Shown here: piece by piece, positions 45,816 to 55,424 of the stretch
How the letters are laid out: every line of letters begins with the position of its first letter
Position numbering within the stretch: position 1 is the first letter of the stretch
Assembly (NCBI RefSeq): GCF_030285925.1
Contig: NZ_CP127251.1
Location: 186,001-250,000 of the forward strand
Length of the DNA stretch: 64,000 nt
Direction: 5' to 3'
From: Devosia sp. YIM 151766
Lineage (GTDB): Bacteria; Pseudomonadota; Alphaproteobacteria; Rhizobiales; Devosiaceae
The notes under the pieces: generated by a model
Seen by the model: the letters and a program-made list of their open reading frames with translations, nothing else
Databases searched by the model: none
What the model was told of the DNA's origin: nothing
Position numbers and translations under genes: made by a program

Positions 45816-45848
45816 TTGTTGACATTTAGTCGGGCGTTCTGTCAACAA
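45816..45848. promoter_or_regulatory. Inverted repeat TTGTTGACA-N15-TGTCAACAA before prpF
   Basis: Perfect 9-bp arms spaced 15 bp apart stand 32 bp before the prpF start. Each arm contains TGTTGACA, the motif also seen before gntR. The left arm includes a TTGACA that could be the -35 element, so a bound regulator would block transcription. Confidence 0.6.
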
Positions 45849-45880
45849 TTGCACAATGTCGTCTTGGGAGTGCAGCGGCC

Positions 45881-47074
45881 GTGCCGACGAGAATACCAGC
45901 TACGATTATGCGCGGAGGAACCAGTCGGGCGGTCTTTCTCGACGGGCGGCATCTCCCCGCGAATTCGGCCGAACGCGAGCAAATTATTCTCGAAGTGTTC
46001 GGCTCGCCCGATCCACGCCAGATCGACGGGCTGGGCGGCGCCGATCCCTTGACGAGCAAGCTGGCGATCATCGACCGGCCCGACCCGGAAATGGCTGCCC
46101 AGGCGGATGTCGTCTACACTTTCGGGCAGGTCGGGATCGCCGAACCGCGCGTGGACTGGCACAGTCTATGCGGCAATATATCGGCGGCGGTTGGCCTATA
46201 TGCCATCGAAACGGGCATGGTGGGCGCGGTGGAGCCCGTTACAACCGTTCGCGTGTTCAATACCAATCTCAATCGCATCCTGCATATCGATGTGCAGGTG
46301 GAAGACGGCGCACCACGCGAACGCGGCACATTCGCGGTGCCGGGCGTGCCAGGCACCGGGTCGGAGATCGTTATCGATTTCGCCACGACCGCTGGAGCCA
46401 CGACGGGCGCGTTGATGCCCACCGGGCAGGTCATGGATACGCTTGCGGTCGATGGCATCGGGCCCGTTCAGGCGACGCTTCTCGATATCGGCAATGCCCA
46501 TGTATTCATTCGCGCCGCCGATGTCGGGCTCACCGGCACCGAAACCGCCGCCCAGATCGACGCCGACGAGCCGTTGCGCCATCGGCTGGAGGCGATACGC
46601 GGCGCTGCGGCCATGCGCATGAACATGATCGCGGGCCCGGCGGCGGCCGCGCGAACCCAAAGCCCTGCAACCCCGATCCTGGCGCTCATTGCTGCGCCAG
46701 CGGGCTATCGGGTCCACGGCTCGGGCCAGACGATCGCACAAGCGGATGTGGACGTGGTCGCGCGATTGCAGTTCATGCAGCAGACCCACAAGACCTATGC
46801 CGGCACCAGTACGGTCTGCACCGGCGTCGCGAGCCGCATTGCGGGAACGATCGTCCATGAGGCGGCACGGCCGAAAAGCGGGACGGTCCTGAGGATCGGC
46901 CATCCCGCCGGCGTGATCGAGACCACGTCGATCGTCGCGCATGGACATGGCGGCGCGGAGGTAAGACGGGCGACGCTGGGGCGGACGGCCCGGCGCATCA
47001 TGGATGGCACGGTCTATTTGCCGGCCTGGAGATCGGCGCAACGACACGAAACAACCAGCGGGCGGGAACAATGA
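45881..47074 (+). CDS. PrpF-family isomerase (2-methylaconitate/methylitaconate type)
   Basis: This 397-residue protein has the PrpF hallmark MRGGTSRAVFLD at 10-21. A second diaminopimelate-epimerase-like half contains GTSTVCTGVASR. Relatives include PrpF (2-methylaconitate isomerase), methylitaconate isomerase Mii, and 4-oxalomesaconate tautomerases. All shift a double bond in an unsaturated tri- or dicarboxylate. The start is GTG with a weak GGGAG. The 4-bp overlap with the lyase gene implies sequential reactions. Confidence 0.84.
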   Translation: MPTRIPATIMRGGTSRAVFLDGRHLPANSAEREQIILEVFGSPDPRQIDGLGGADPLTSKLAIIDRPDPEMAAQADVVYTFGQVGIAEPRVDWHSLCGNISAAVGLYAIETGMVGAVEPVTTVRVFNTNLNRILHIDVQVEDGAPRERGTFAVPGVPGTGSEIVIDFATTAGATTGALMPTGQVMDTLAVDGIGPVQATLLDIGNAHVFIRAADVGLTGTETAAQIDADEPLRHRLEAIRGAAAMRMNMIAGPAAAARTQSPATPILALIAAPAGYRVHGSGQTIAQADVDVVARLQFMQQTHKTYAGTSTVCTGVASRIAGTIVHEAARPKSGTVLRIGHPAGVIETTSIVAHGHGGAEVRRATLGRTARRIMDGTVYLPAWRSAQRHETTSGREQ

Positions 47075-47955
47075 CTCGAAACAGGAAACTAAAACAAATC
47101 GTGGACCGCCGCGCCGCCGTGACGGCGCCGGGCGCCGCCAATGCCCTGTTTGCCAGGGCGATCGAGGAATCGGGTTTTGAGGTCATCTATGTAACGGGCG
47201 CCGGCATCGCCAACATGCATCTGGGCCAGCCCGATATCGGATTGACCTCGCTGAGCGACCTGGTTTACGCGGTATCCTCCATCGCCGACGTTGTCGACCT
47301 GCCGCTCATCGTCGATGCCGATACCGGATTCGGCAATGCGCTGAACATGTACCAAACGGTGCGGAAACTGGAACGGGCCGGCGCATCGGCGCTGCAGGTC
47401 GAGGACCAGATCTTTCCCAAGCGATGCGGCCATTTTGACGGCAAGGACGTCGTGCCCGTCGATGAAATGCTCGGTAAGATCAAGGCGGCAACCGATGCGC
47501 GGCAGGACGACAACTTGCTCGTCATCGCCCGCACCGACGCCAGGGCGGTACTGGGGCTCGATGCGGCGATCGAACGGGCCTGGGCCTATGGAGAAGCCGG
47601 GGCGGACCTGACCTTTGTCGAAGCGCCGGTGGATGCCCGGGAGATGGCCGAAATCACACGACGACTCGCCAAGCCGCAGGTCGCCAATATCGTTTTTGGC
47701 GGCAGGACACCCGATCCGGGCCGCGATCATCTGGCTGAAATGGGATTCTCGCTGGTACTCTATGCCAACGCGACTTTGCAGGCGGCGCTTCACGCGACCT
47801 ACGAAACCCTTTGGGCGCTGCGCGACCACGGGAGCCTCGATCCGGTCGCGGATCGCCTGTCGAGTTTTGATGAGCGGCAAAGAACGGTCCGAAAGCCGCA
47901 TTGGGATTCTCTGGAGAAACGCTATGCTTTGGTCGCCGGTGCGGGCAGGGATTAG
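47071..47955 (+). CDS. Isocitrate lyase/PEP mutase-family C-C lyase
   Basis: This 294-residue enzyme has Mg-binding DADTGFGN (Asp82, Asp84), ED at 111-112, and KRCGH at 117-121 with the catalytic Cys119 of lyases retained. Its candidates are 2-methylisocitrate lyase, 2,3-dimethylmalate lyase and relatives that release pyruvate or glyoxylate. Together with PrpF it suggests an isomerise-then-cleave sequence. PEP mutase activity is unlikely since the KxCGH lyase loop is present. Confidence 0.85.
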   Translation: MTRNRKLKQIVDRRAAVTAPGAANALFARAIEESGFEVIYVTGAGIANMHLGQPDIGLTSLSDLVYAVSSIADVVDLPLIVDADTGFGNALNMYQTVRKLERAGASALQVEDQIFPKRCGHFDGKDVVPVDEMLGKIKAATDARQDDNLLVIARTDARAVLGLDAAIERAWAYGEAGADLTFVEAPVDAREMAEITRRLAKPQVANIVFGGRTPDPGRDHLAEMGFSLVLYANATLQAALHATYETLWALRDHGSLDPVADRLSSFDERQRTVRKPHWDSLEKRYALVAGAGRD

Positions 47956-48023
47956 ACTCGACAGAAAATAGAACCGCTTCTGCAGGGCGGAAACATAGAA
48001 GAACAGAAACTGGAGAATTTTTG

Positions 48024-48043
48024 TGATCGCGATCGTGATCGCG
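48024..48043. promoter_or_regulatory. Palindrome/direct repeat of TGATCGCG before iclR
   Basis: TGATCGCG occurs twice with a 12-bp period (48024, 48036), and CGCGATC-GT-GATCGCG is a perfect palindrome (48028-48043). It lies just inside an alternative GTG start and 43 bp before the preferred TTG start. It may be an autoregulatory site. Confidence 0.45.
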
Positions 48044-48085
48044 GTCTGCGGGCGAGGACATGAAATCGCCCAGGGGGAGGAAAAA

Positions 48086-48865
48086 TTGAGTTCGTTTGCA
48101 CCCGTAACATCAGTCGGTCGGGCCTTGCGTGTCCTACAGGTCGTCAATTCCAGCGGTCCGCTGCGCGTCGGTGAGCTGGCCTTGCAAACCAAGCTGCCGA
48201 AACCGACGGTCGTTCGGTTGATCGACACGCTGGTCGCCCTCGGCTTCGTTCAGAAGGAGACGGCGAGCAAGACCTATTTCGTCACGCAATCGGTCCGTAG
48301 CCTGAGCATCGGCGCGGAACGCTCCGAAATCATCGCCGAAGCCAGCCGCCCCGCGCTCTGGCGATTGACCAAAAGCATCAAATGGCCCGCCGCAGTGGCA
48401 ACGCTCGATGGCTGCCGGGTTTTCGTGTGCGCCACGACGCGGCGGCATTCGAAAATGGCTTTGCATTATTCCTCCCGGCAAAGCCATCTGAGCCTCACCT
48501 CGCACGCCCTGGGTCGCGCATATCTGGCCTTCTGCTCGGAAGAACAGCGTGAAGCCCTGGTCAGCGAACTGATGAAGCAGGATGACGGGATCAATAGTCG
48601 GTATATCGAGCGCGAGAGCATCCTCAAGATGATCTCACATATCCGCTCCAATGGTTATGCCGAACGCGATCGCTCGATCGAGCCGCGCGGAACGTCGACA
48701 ATCGCCGTTCCCGTGCTGCATCAGACCCGGGCCGTGGCCAGCGTGGGGATCACCTATTTCACCTCGGCAGTGACCTCCCATATGGCGGTCTCCCAACACG
48801 TGCCCGCCCTCCAGGAAGTGGCCGCGCGGATCTCGGATCGCATCGGCACGCTGGGGCTGCTCTAA
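48086..48865 (+). CDS. IclR-family transcriptional regulator
   Basis: This 259-residue regulator has an N-terminal IclR winged helix (APVTSVGRALRVLQVV; PTVVRLIDTLVALGF near 43-57) and a C-terminal effector domain (about 80-255, RSIEPRGTSTIAVPV). The TTG at 48086 follows GGGGGAGG by five bases and gives the normal N-terminus. The GTG at 48023 would put the palindrome inside the gene. It sits between the lyase and tctC and probably controls the transporter, perhaps through GTTTC-N7-GAAAC. Confidence 0.87.
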   Translation: MSSFAPVTSVGRALRVLQVVNSSGPLRVGELALQTKLPKPTVVRLIDTLVALGFVQKETASKTYFVTQSVRSLSIGAERSEIIAEASRPALWRLTKSIKWPAAVATLDGCRVFVCATTRRHSKMALHYSSRQSHLSLTSHALGRAYLAFCSEEQREALVSELMKQDDGINSRYIERESILKMISHIRSNGYAERDRSIEPRGTSTIAVPVLHQTRAVASVGITYFTSAVTSHMAVSQHVPALQEVAARISDRIGTLGLL

Positions 48866-49007
48866 ACCCCCATCTCACGGGGAAGCCGCGGCTTGCCGCC
48901 CGGTATTCCGGGAGCCGGATCGGGGCGTATAAATCCGAACCTTTCCTCTGTCACGCCTATGGCGGCGACAGCGGCCGGCATTGGGACTCGGTGTCGGTCT
49001 ACTCCTT

Positions 49008-49024
49008 GTTTCGCGCCATGAAAC
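49008..49024. promoter_or_regulatory. Operator candidate GTTTC-N7-GAAAC, copy 3
   Basis: GTTTC-GCGCCAT-GAAAC lies 95 bp before tctC. It is the third copy of this palindrome, found in no other gap of the window that I read. Placement before the transporter operon supports substrate-responsive control. Confidence 0.68.
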
Positions 49025-49118
49025 GACACTTCGGGATGCTTGCGGCTCCGGCTCAATGGCTCATAGTCGCCGCCCAGGGTGTGGTTCTCACACCGCGATA
49101 CTCCAAGGAGGAGATAGC

Positions 49119-50087
49119 ATGCAACGTTGGTTACATACGAAACTGATGGTCGTGCCGGCGCTGGTGATCCTGACGGCGATCCCCGCAATGGCGCAGGATT
49201 ATCCGACCCGGCCGGTGACCTTGATGGTCGGTTTCGAGCCCGGGGGATCGAGCGATATCCTTGCGCGGGTCCTGGCCCCCCATCTGACCGAATTTCTCGG
49301 CCAGCCCATCGTAATCGAGAACCGGCCCGGGGCCAACGGAGCGGTCGCCGCCGCACTGGTCGCGAACGCTTCACCCGATGGCCATACTTTGGGCATCGGG
49401 GGCTCGTCGCTCCTGACCAATGCGCTGCTAAACCCCAATATCGGATATTCGCTCGACGATCTGGCCGATGTGGCCATGATCGGCAGCTATTCATCCGTCA
49501 TGATCGTGCCCAAGGACTTGCCGGTCACCTCGGTCGACGAGTTCCAGCAATACGCGCTGGACCATGCCGGCGAGATGAACTGCGGCTCGGGAGGAATCGG
49601 GTCGAGCCCGCACCTCTCCTGCGAAGTGGTCAGGACAGCCTTGGGCGTGGAAATAACCCACATCACCTATGGCGGGATGGCGCCAGCGCTCAACGATCTC
49701 ATGGCTAACCGCCTGCAGGTGGTCTTCAACCCGATCGCCCAGACCAAGCCCTTCATCGACGAGGGGGAAGTGCGTGCGCTTGCCATTACGGGCGCCGAAC
49801 GAAGCGACGCCCTGCCCGACGTGCCGACCTTGCAGGAGCTCGGCTATGACGTGGAATTGTCGGTCTATACGGGGGTCTATGCGCCCAACGATACGCCCAT
49901 CGACGTCCTCGAGCGCATAAACGAGGCCATACGGTATGCCACCGCACAGCCCAACGTCATTGACGTCCTCGAAGCCGGCGGCACGATACCCTCCGACATG
50001 AACCTCGAGGAATACGTCGCCTATAACGACAACCAGCAGCAGTTCTGGGAAACCTTTATGGAAGAGCATTCCATATCGGATGAATGA
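49119..50087 (+). CDS. tctC: Tripartite tricarboxylate transporter substrate-binding protein
   Basis: This 322-residue Bug-family periplasmic protein has a signal peptide (about 1-25, ending PAMA), then QDYPTRPVTLMVGFEPGGSSDI, the classic Bug N-terminus. ENRPGANG follows. It binds the carboxylate and delivers it to TctAB. The ATG at 49119 is set by AAGGAGGAG five bases upstream; a longer frame from 48981 crosses the operator. Confidence 0.92.
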   Translation: MQRWLHTKLMVVPALVILTAIPAMAQDYPTRPVTLMVGFEPGGSSDILARVLAPHLTEFLGQPIVIENRPGANGAVAAALVANASPDGHTLGIGGSSLLTNALLNPNIGYSLDDLADVAMIGSYSSVMIVPKDLPVTSVDEFQQYALDHAGEMNCGSGGIGSSPHLSCEVVRTALGVEITHITYGGMAPALNDLMANRLQVVFNPIAQTKPFIDEGEVRALAITGAERSDALPDVPTLQELGYDVELSVYTGVYAPNDTPIDVLERINEAIRYATAQPNVIDVLEAGGTIPSDMNLEEYVAYNDNQQQFWETFMEEHSISDE

Positions 50088-50153
50088 GAGCGCGACATTG
50101 TGAACCCCGGGGCCGGCATGCCATTGCACCGGCCTCGGGAACGGGAGTTCGAT

Positions 50154-50618
50154 ATGAAGCTCAGTTCGAAAACGGGAGACATCGCCGGCGGCGTCATCAC
50201 CATCGGAATCGGTGTCTTTTTCCTGATCTATTCCTTTTCGTATTCCGCCGGCGAACTGGTGCGCATGGGACCGGCCTATTTTCCCCGCATCATCGCCATC
50301 GCCGTGATCGGATTGGGAATAGTCGTCATAGCGACGGCCCGCAAAAGCGCACAATCCGATGACGATGCGGTCCGGCTCATTTCGCTCGATCTCTCATCGG
50401 CGGTAAAGCTTGCCGCGGGGCTTGCGGCCTTTGCCGCGATTATCGAGGTTTTCGGCTTCGTTCCGGCCGTTTTTGTAGCGGCATTGGCGGCTTCGCTGGC
50501 CAGGGGAGAGGGGAGTCTTCTTTCAAAACTGGTTATCTGTGCCGCCATCACCGCAGCCGTCACGGTCCTCAACGTGCTGGTGTTCCGCGCGCCTGTACCG
50601 CTAATTGGATGGTTCTAG
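50154..50618 (+). CDS. tctB: Tripartite tricarboxylate transporter small membrane subunit
   Basis: This 154-residue protein has four predicted helices and GELVRMGPAYFPRIIAI, typical of TctB. It pairs with TctA three bases downstream. The ATG at 50154 has GGGAG seven bases upstream. Confidence 0.88.
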   Translation: MKLSSKTGDIAGGVITIGIGVFFLIYSFSYSAGELVRMGPAYFPRIIAIAVIGLGIVVIATARKSAQSDDDAVRLISLDLSSAVKLAAGLAAFAAIIEVFGFVPAVFVAALAASLARGEGSLLSKLVICAAITAAVTVLNVLVFRAPVPLIGWF

Positions 50619-50621
50619 ATC

Positions 50622-52106
50622 ATGGAAATTGTCGCCAGTCTATTCTATGGGTTCGAGGTGGCTTTGCGGCCCGAAAACCTTCTATATTGCTTTATCGGCG
50701 TGTTCTTGGGCACATTTGTCGGCGTTCTGCCGGGTATCGGAGCCACGGCGACGATCGCCGTGCTTCTGCCTGTCACTTATGCGCTTGATCCCACGACCTC
50801 GTTCATCATGCTGGCCGGCGTCTATTATGGCGCCGAATATGGAGGCTCGACCGCATCCATATTGCTTAATATTCCCGGAACGCCGTCCAATGCCATCACC
50901 TGCCTGGACGGCTATCCTCTCACCCAACAGGGTCGGGGCGGCGTCGCCCTGTTCACGACGGCGATCACGTCATTTATGGGCGGCACGGCGGGCATTCTGG
51001 CGCTCATCATCGTCGCGCCGATCATCGTCTCCATCTCGAGAGCCTTCGGGCCGGCCGAATATGTGGCTGTCATCCTGTTCGGCCTGATCGCCTCGGCCGC
51101 CGTCAGCCAGGCCCGTCCGGCCAAAGGCCTCACTATGGTGGCGCTGGGCCTCATGCTCGGAACGGTCGGCATCGACGTCAATACCGGCACATATCGCTTC
51201 AGCTTCAACTATCCCCCGCTCATCGACGGTATCTCACTTGTGGCGCTTGCCATGGGCATTTTCGGTGTTTCGGAAGTGATAAACTCAATCCGCACGAGCA
51301 ATGAAAGCGGCACTATCGGCAAGATCACGTTCCGATCCATGTTGCCCAACAGATCGGATCTGTCGGCGTTTTTCGGTCCCGTCATCAGAGGAAGCGGTAT
51401 CGGGATGCTCATGGGCACATTGCCCGGCACCGGACCCACCATTGCCAGCTTCATCAGCTACGCCATGGAAAAAAGGGTGGCAAAGGACAAGTCGAGGTTC
51501 GGACGCGGCGCATTGGAGGGCATTGCCGGTCCCGAAGCCTCCAACAACGCCGCCGCCCAAACGGCCTTCATTCCCACGCTGACCCTGGGCATTCCGGGCA
51601 CCGCTACTATGGCCATCATGCTCGGCGCCCTGATGATCCACGGCATCACGCCGGGACCGGGCCTGATGCGCGACCAGCCCGAGTTGTTCTGGGGCCTGGT
51701 TGCGAGCTTCGCCATCGGCAATCTGATGCTGCTGGTTCTCAACATTCCGATGATCGGGCTGTGGGTGCGGCTGCTTTCGGTGCCGTTCAAGCTGCTCTAT
51801 CCCACAATCATATGCCTGATCTGCCTCGGGGTCTTCTCGGTGCGAAACAGCGCCTTCGACGTGGTTCTGACCATGGCATTGGGCGTCGTTGGCTACTTCA
51901 TGCGGGCTGCCGGCTTCCCTCTCGCCCCGCTGCTCATCGGGTTCATCCTGGGCCCCATTCTGGAGGAAAACCTGCGGCGTGCCTTGCTTCTGTCGCGTGG
52001 CGACATGGCCGTATTCATCGAATCCCCCCTCAGTCTGGCCTTCCTGCTGGTTTCGCTTCTGATGGTCGTTCTGTCCGTGGTGGGTTTCTTCCGCCGGCCC
52101 CGGTGA
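50622..52106 (+). CDS. tctA: Tripartite tricarboxylate transporter large membrane subunit
   Basis: This 494-residue protein has about twelve helices and the TctA signature GVLPGIGATATIAVLLP near 33-50 plus a repeated GTLPGTGPTIASFISY. It forms the sodium-coupled channel. A short GCCCGG-A-CCGGGC hairpin follows at 52112. It ends the island; the next gene (pobA) faces the other way. Confidence 0.93.
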   Translation: MEIVASLFYGFEVALRPENLLYCFIGVFLGTFVGVLPGIGATATIAVLLPVTYALDPTTSFIMLAGVYYGAEYGGSTASILLNIPGTPSNAITCLDGYPLTQQGRGGVALFTTAITSFMGGTAGILALIIVAPIIVSISRAFGPAEYVAVILFGLIASAAVSQARPAKGLTMVALGLMLGTVGIDVNTGTYRFSFNYPPLIDGISLVALAMGIFGVSEVINSIRTSNESGTIGKITFRSMLPNRSDLSAFFGPVIRGSGIGMLMGTLPGTGPTIASFISYAMEKRVAKDKSRFGRGALEGIAGPEASNNAAAQTAFIPTLTLGIPGTATMAIMLGALMIHGITPGPGLMRDQPELFWGLVASFAIGNLMLLVLNIPMIGLWVRLLSVPFKLLYPTIICLICLGVFSVRNSAFDVVLTMALGVVGYFMRAAGFPLAPLLIGFILGPILEENLRRALLLSRGDMAVFIESPLSLAFLLVSLLMVVLSVVGFFRRPR

Positions 52107-52177
52107 GACGCCCGGACCGGGCGCGGCGGCGGACCAACGCTCGAACTGGAAATGGAGGCGCAGGCTAGGCGAATTGT

Positions 52178-53350
<1,173 letters not shown>

Positions 53351-53387
53351 TTAACCTCAGCATGCGCATCGGAGCGGATTTGGTGAA

Positions 53388-53416
53388 TGGACAGGCCATG
53401 CAATCGCTTGCACTAT
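53388..53416 (+). promoter_or_regulatory. Candidate pobR promoter
   Basis: TGGACA, 17 bp, CACTAT. The predicted start falls on or next to the ATG at 53423, so pobR may be translated from a leaderless mRNA. Confidence 0.45.
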
Positions 53417-53422
53417 CCGAAC

Positions 53423-54256
53423 ATGGAGCTGATCCCCACCTATGCGCTTTACGGCGAGCAGGAGAGCAAGCAGGACTGGCTGCATTGGGAGACCATTCCG
53501 GCGCGCAGCCAGGGGCACGATTTCCGCATCGCGCCGCATCGGCATGACCATCTGTTTCAGGTGCTGTCGCTGACGGCGGGAACGGCGCGGGTGGTTCTGG
53601 ATGGCGCCGCTATCCGGCTGGTAGCGGGGGAAATAGTGGTGGTGCCGGCCCTGGTCGTGCATGGCTATGTGTTCTCGCCCGATGTCGATGGATTGGTGCT
53701 GACCCTGTTCGAGCGCGATGTGCGGGCGCTCGATCTCGGTTTCGAGCATGCCGCGATCCTGCGCACCGGCGCCTTTGCGGTGATGCAGGCCATGGAGCGG
53801 CTGATCGACGAGGCCGACAATCCCGGAGAGCGGCACGAGCTGGCCATGCGGGCCCATCTCACCCTCCTGCTCCTGACGCTGCATCGGGCGCATAGCCAGG
53901 CGGTGGCCGGCGACGGCCGCACCGACAGGACCCGGCTGCATGCTGCCGCCTTCCGGCAATTGGTCGAGCGCCGCTTTCGCCAGACGCGGCGGATCGCCGA
54001 TTATGCCGGGGAGATCGGGGTCAGCCCGGCCCATCTCAACCGCATCAGCCGGCAGGTCCTGGGCGCCTCGGCGCTGGCGGTCATCGAACGCCGCATCGCC
54101 CTCGAGGCGCGGCGGCAATTGCTGTTCTCCACCCTGCCGATCAAGCAGATCGGCGCCGAATTGGGCTATGACGACCCGGCCTATTTCACCCGTTTCATCA
54201 CCCGCATGCTGGGCCTGTCGCCGGCAGCGTTCCGCCAGAAGATGCGGCGGGCTTAG
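53423..54256 (+). CDS. pobR: AraC-family activator of pobA
   Basis: This 277-residue regulator has an N-terminal cupin-like domain (about 15-140) and a C-terminal AraC double helix-turn-helix (about 170-277, PIKQIGAELGYDDPAYFTRF). It should sense 4-hydroxybenzoate. I prefer ATG 53423 over 53387 because neither has a ribosome site, the family-like start is MELIPTYALYG, and a promoter lies between the two. It is divergent from pobA. Confidence 0.83.
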   Translation: MELIPTYALYGEQESKQDWLHWETIPARSQGHDFRIAPHRHDHLFQVLSLTAGTARVVLDGAAIRLVAGEIVVVPALVVHGYVFSPDVDGLVLTLFERDVRALDLGFEHAAILRTGAFAVMQAMERLIDEADNPGERHELAMRAHLTLLLLTLHRAHSQAVAGDGRTDRTRLHAAAFRQLVERRFRQTRRIADYAGEIGVSPAHLNRISRQVLGASALAVIERRIALEARRQLLFSTLPIKQIGAELGYDDPAYFTRFITRMLGLSPAAFRQKMRRA

Positions 54257-54334
54257 GGGGCCTCCGTCTTACTAGAGAAGTACTTTCAGGTCGGATTGCC
54301 TCGGGGCGGGCAAAGACCGCACAATTTTCTCGTA

Positions 54335-54417
54335 GATCTCATCCTGAGCCCCTCGAAGGACGAGGTCGGTAACTCCGTGGCCGCGCCCCATGGTTCGACA
54401 GGCTCACCATGAGGTCC
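54335..54417 (-). repeat. Dispersed palindromic repeat, copy B
   Basis: The reverse complement matches 10434-10518 with about six differences, including the central GCGGCCACGG. It lies between pobR and pcaQ. The imperfect inverted ends GACCTCAT..TGAGC recall REP-like elements. Confidence 0.75.
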
Positions 54418-54429
54418 AGGAGGCGCATT

Positions 54430-55362
54430 CTAATCGCCGTCCCGCAGGCGGGCGGCCACGTCGCGGACAGTCTGCATGAAGGCGGTAAGGGCCAGGCCCG
54501 GCGCCGTATCGGTGCGGGTGGTGAAGCCCACCGGCCCCTGGGTTTCGCTCATGTCCACCGGCAGCAGCGCCAGGTAATTGTCGGCCACGTCGTCAGCCAC
54601 CACGCCCTCCGAGATGAACCAGACCGCATCGCTTTGCCGCACATAGGCGCGACCGAAGGCATTGGAGACGGTTTCCACCTCTTCGTGCTGGGCGTCGATG
54701 CCATAGGCCAGCAATATGCGCTGCACCAGCGGCCGGATCACCGAGCCGGGATTGGGCATCAGGCGCTGATAGGGCTCGATCATGCCGAGGCTGAAATCGC
54801 GCCGGGCCAGCAGCGGATGGCCCGGCCGCACGACCAGAACCACGCGCTCGGAATAAAGATGCTCGAAGGAGAGGCCGAGCATGGCTTCCGGCTCGGCCAT
54901 GCGGCCGATGACCAGATCGACATCGCCGGTGCGCAGCAGCGACAGCAGATAGCTGTTGGGTCCGGTGATGATGCGGCTATTGATGCCCGGCTCGGCGGCG
55001 AAGAACAGCCGCACCGCCTCGGGCAGCATGCGCGCCGAAACCGAGGGCAGGGCGCCGATCCTGACCAGGGCGGCCTCCCGGGCGCCGCGCGCCGCATCGA
55101 TCCCCTGCCGCAGGGCCGCGATGCTGGTCGAGGCATAGCGGTAGAACACCTCGCCGAACGGCGTCAGCGCCAGACGCCGCCGGGTGCGGTCGAACAGGGC
55201 GCCCCCCAGCACCGCTTCGAGTTCCTGCACGGTCTTGGTGGCGGCGGGCTGGCTGATATTGAGGGCGTCGGCGGCATTGACCATGCTGCGCAGCCGCGCC
55301 ACTTCCAAAAAGCAGGCAATGTGGCGAATCTTGATCCGGGGATCGATGATGCGAGGTGCCAT
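54430..55362 (-). CDS. pcaQ: LysR-family activator of the pca operon
   Basis: This 310-residue LysR regulator has an N-terminal helix-turn-helix (about 10-70, INAADALNISQPAATKTVQELE-like) and an effector domain. PcaQ activates pcaDCHGB in response to beta-carboxymuconate-pathway intermediates. The ATG at 55362 is chosen; the open frame continues far upstream across pcaD and is not coding there. It is divergent from pcaD. Confidence 0.9.
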   Translation of the reverse strand: MAPRIIDPRIKIRHIACFLEVARLRSMVNAADALNISQPAATKTVQELEAVLGGALFDRTRRRLALTPFGEVFYRYASTSIAALRQGIDAARGAREAALVRIGALPSVSARMLPEAVRLFFAAEPGINSRIITGPNSYLLSLLRTGDVDLVIGRMAEPEAMLGLSFEHLYSERVVLVVRPGHPLLARRDFSLGMIEPYQRLMPNPGSVIRPLVQRILLAYGIDAQHEEVETVSNAFGRAYVRQSDAVWFISEGVVADDVADNYLALLPVDMSETQGPVGFTTRTDTAPGLALTAFMQTVRDVAARLRDGD

Positions 55363-55424
55363 GGCTGCTCCGGTTATTCTAAGCGAAAAAATTTGCGGGT
55401 TTTCAGCTGAGCCGCCGCCGCTTG

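Noticed and set aside
43387..47955. Ordinary 2-methylcitrate cycle
   Set aside because: PrpD, PrpF and an ICL-family lyase are present, but prpC and acnD are missing and a tcuAB-thiolase operon is added, so the standard propionate pathway does not explain the set.
48981..49118. N-terminal extension of tctC
   Set aside because: It would add 46 residues before the signal peptide and cover the palindrome; the ATG at 49119 has an ideal ribosome site.
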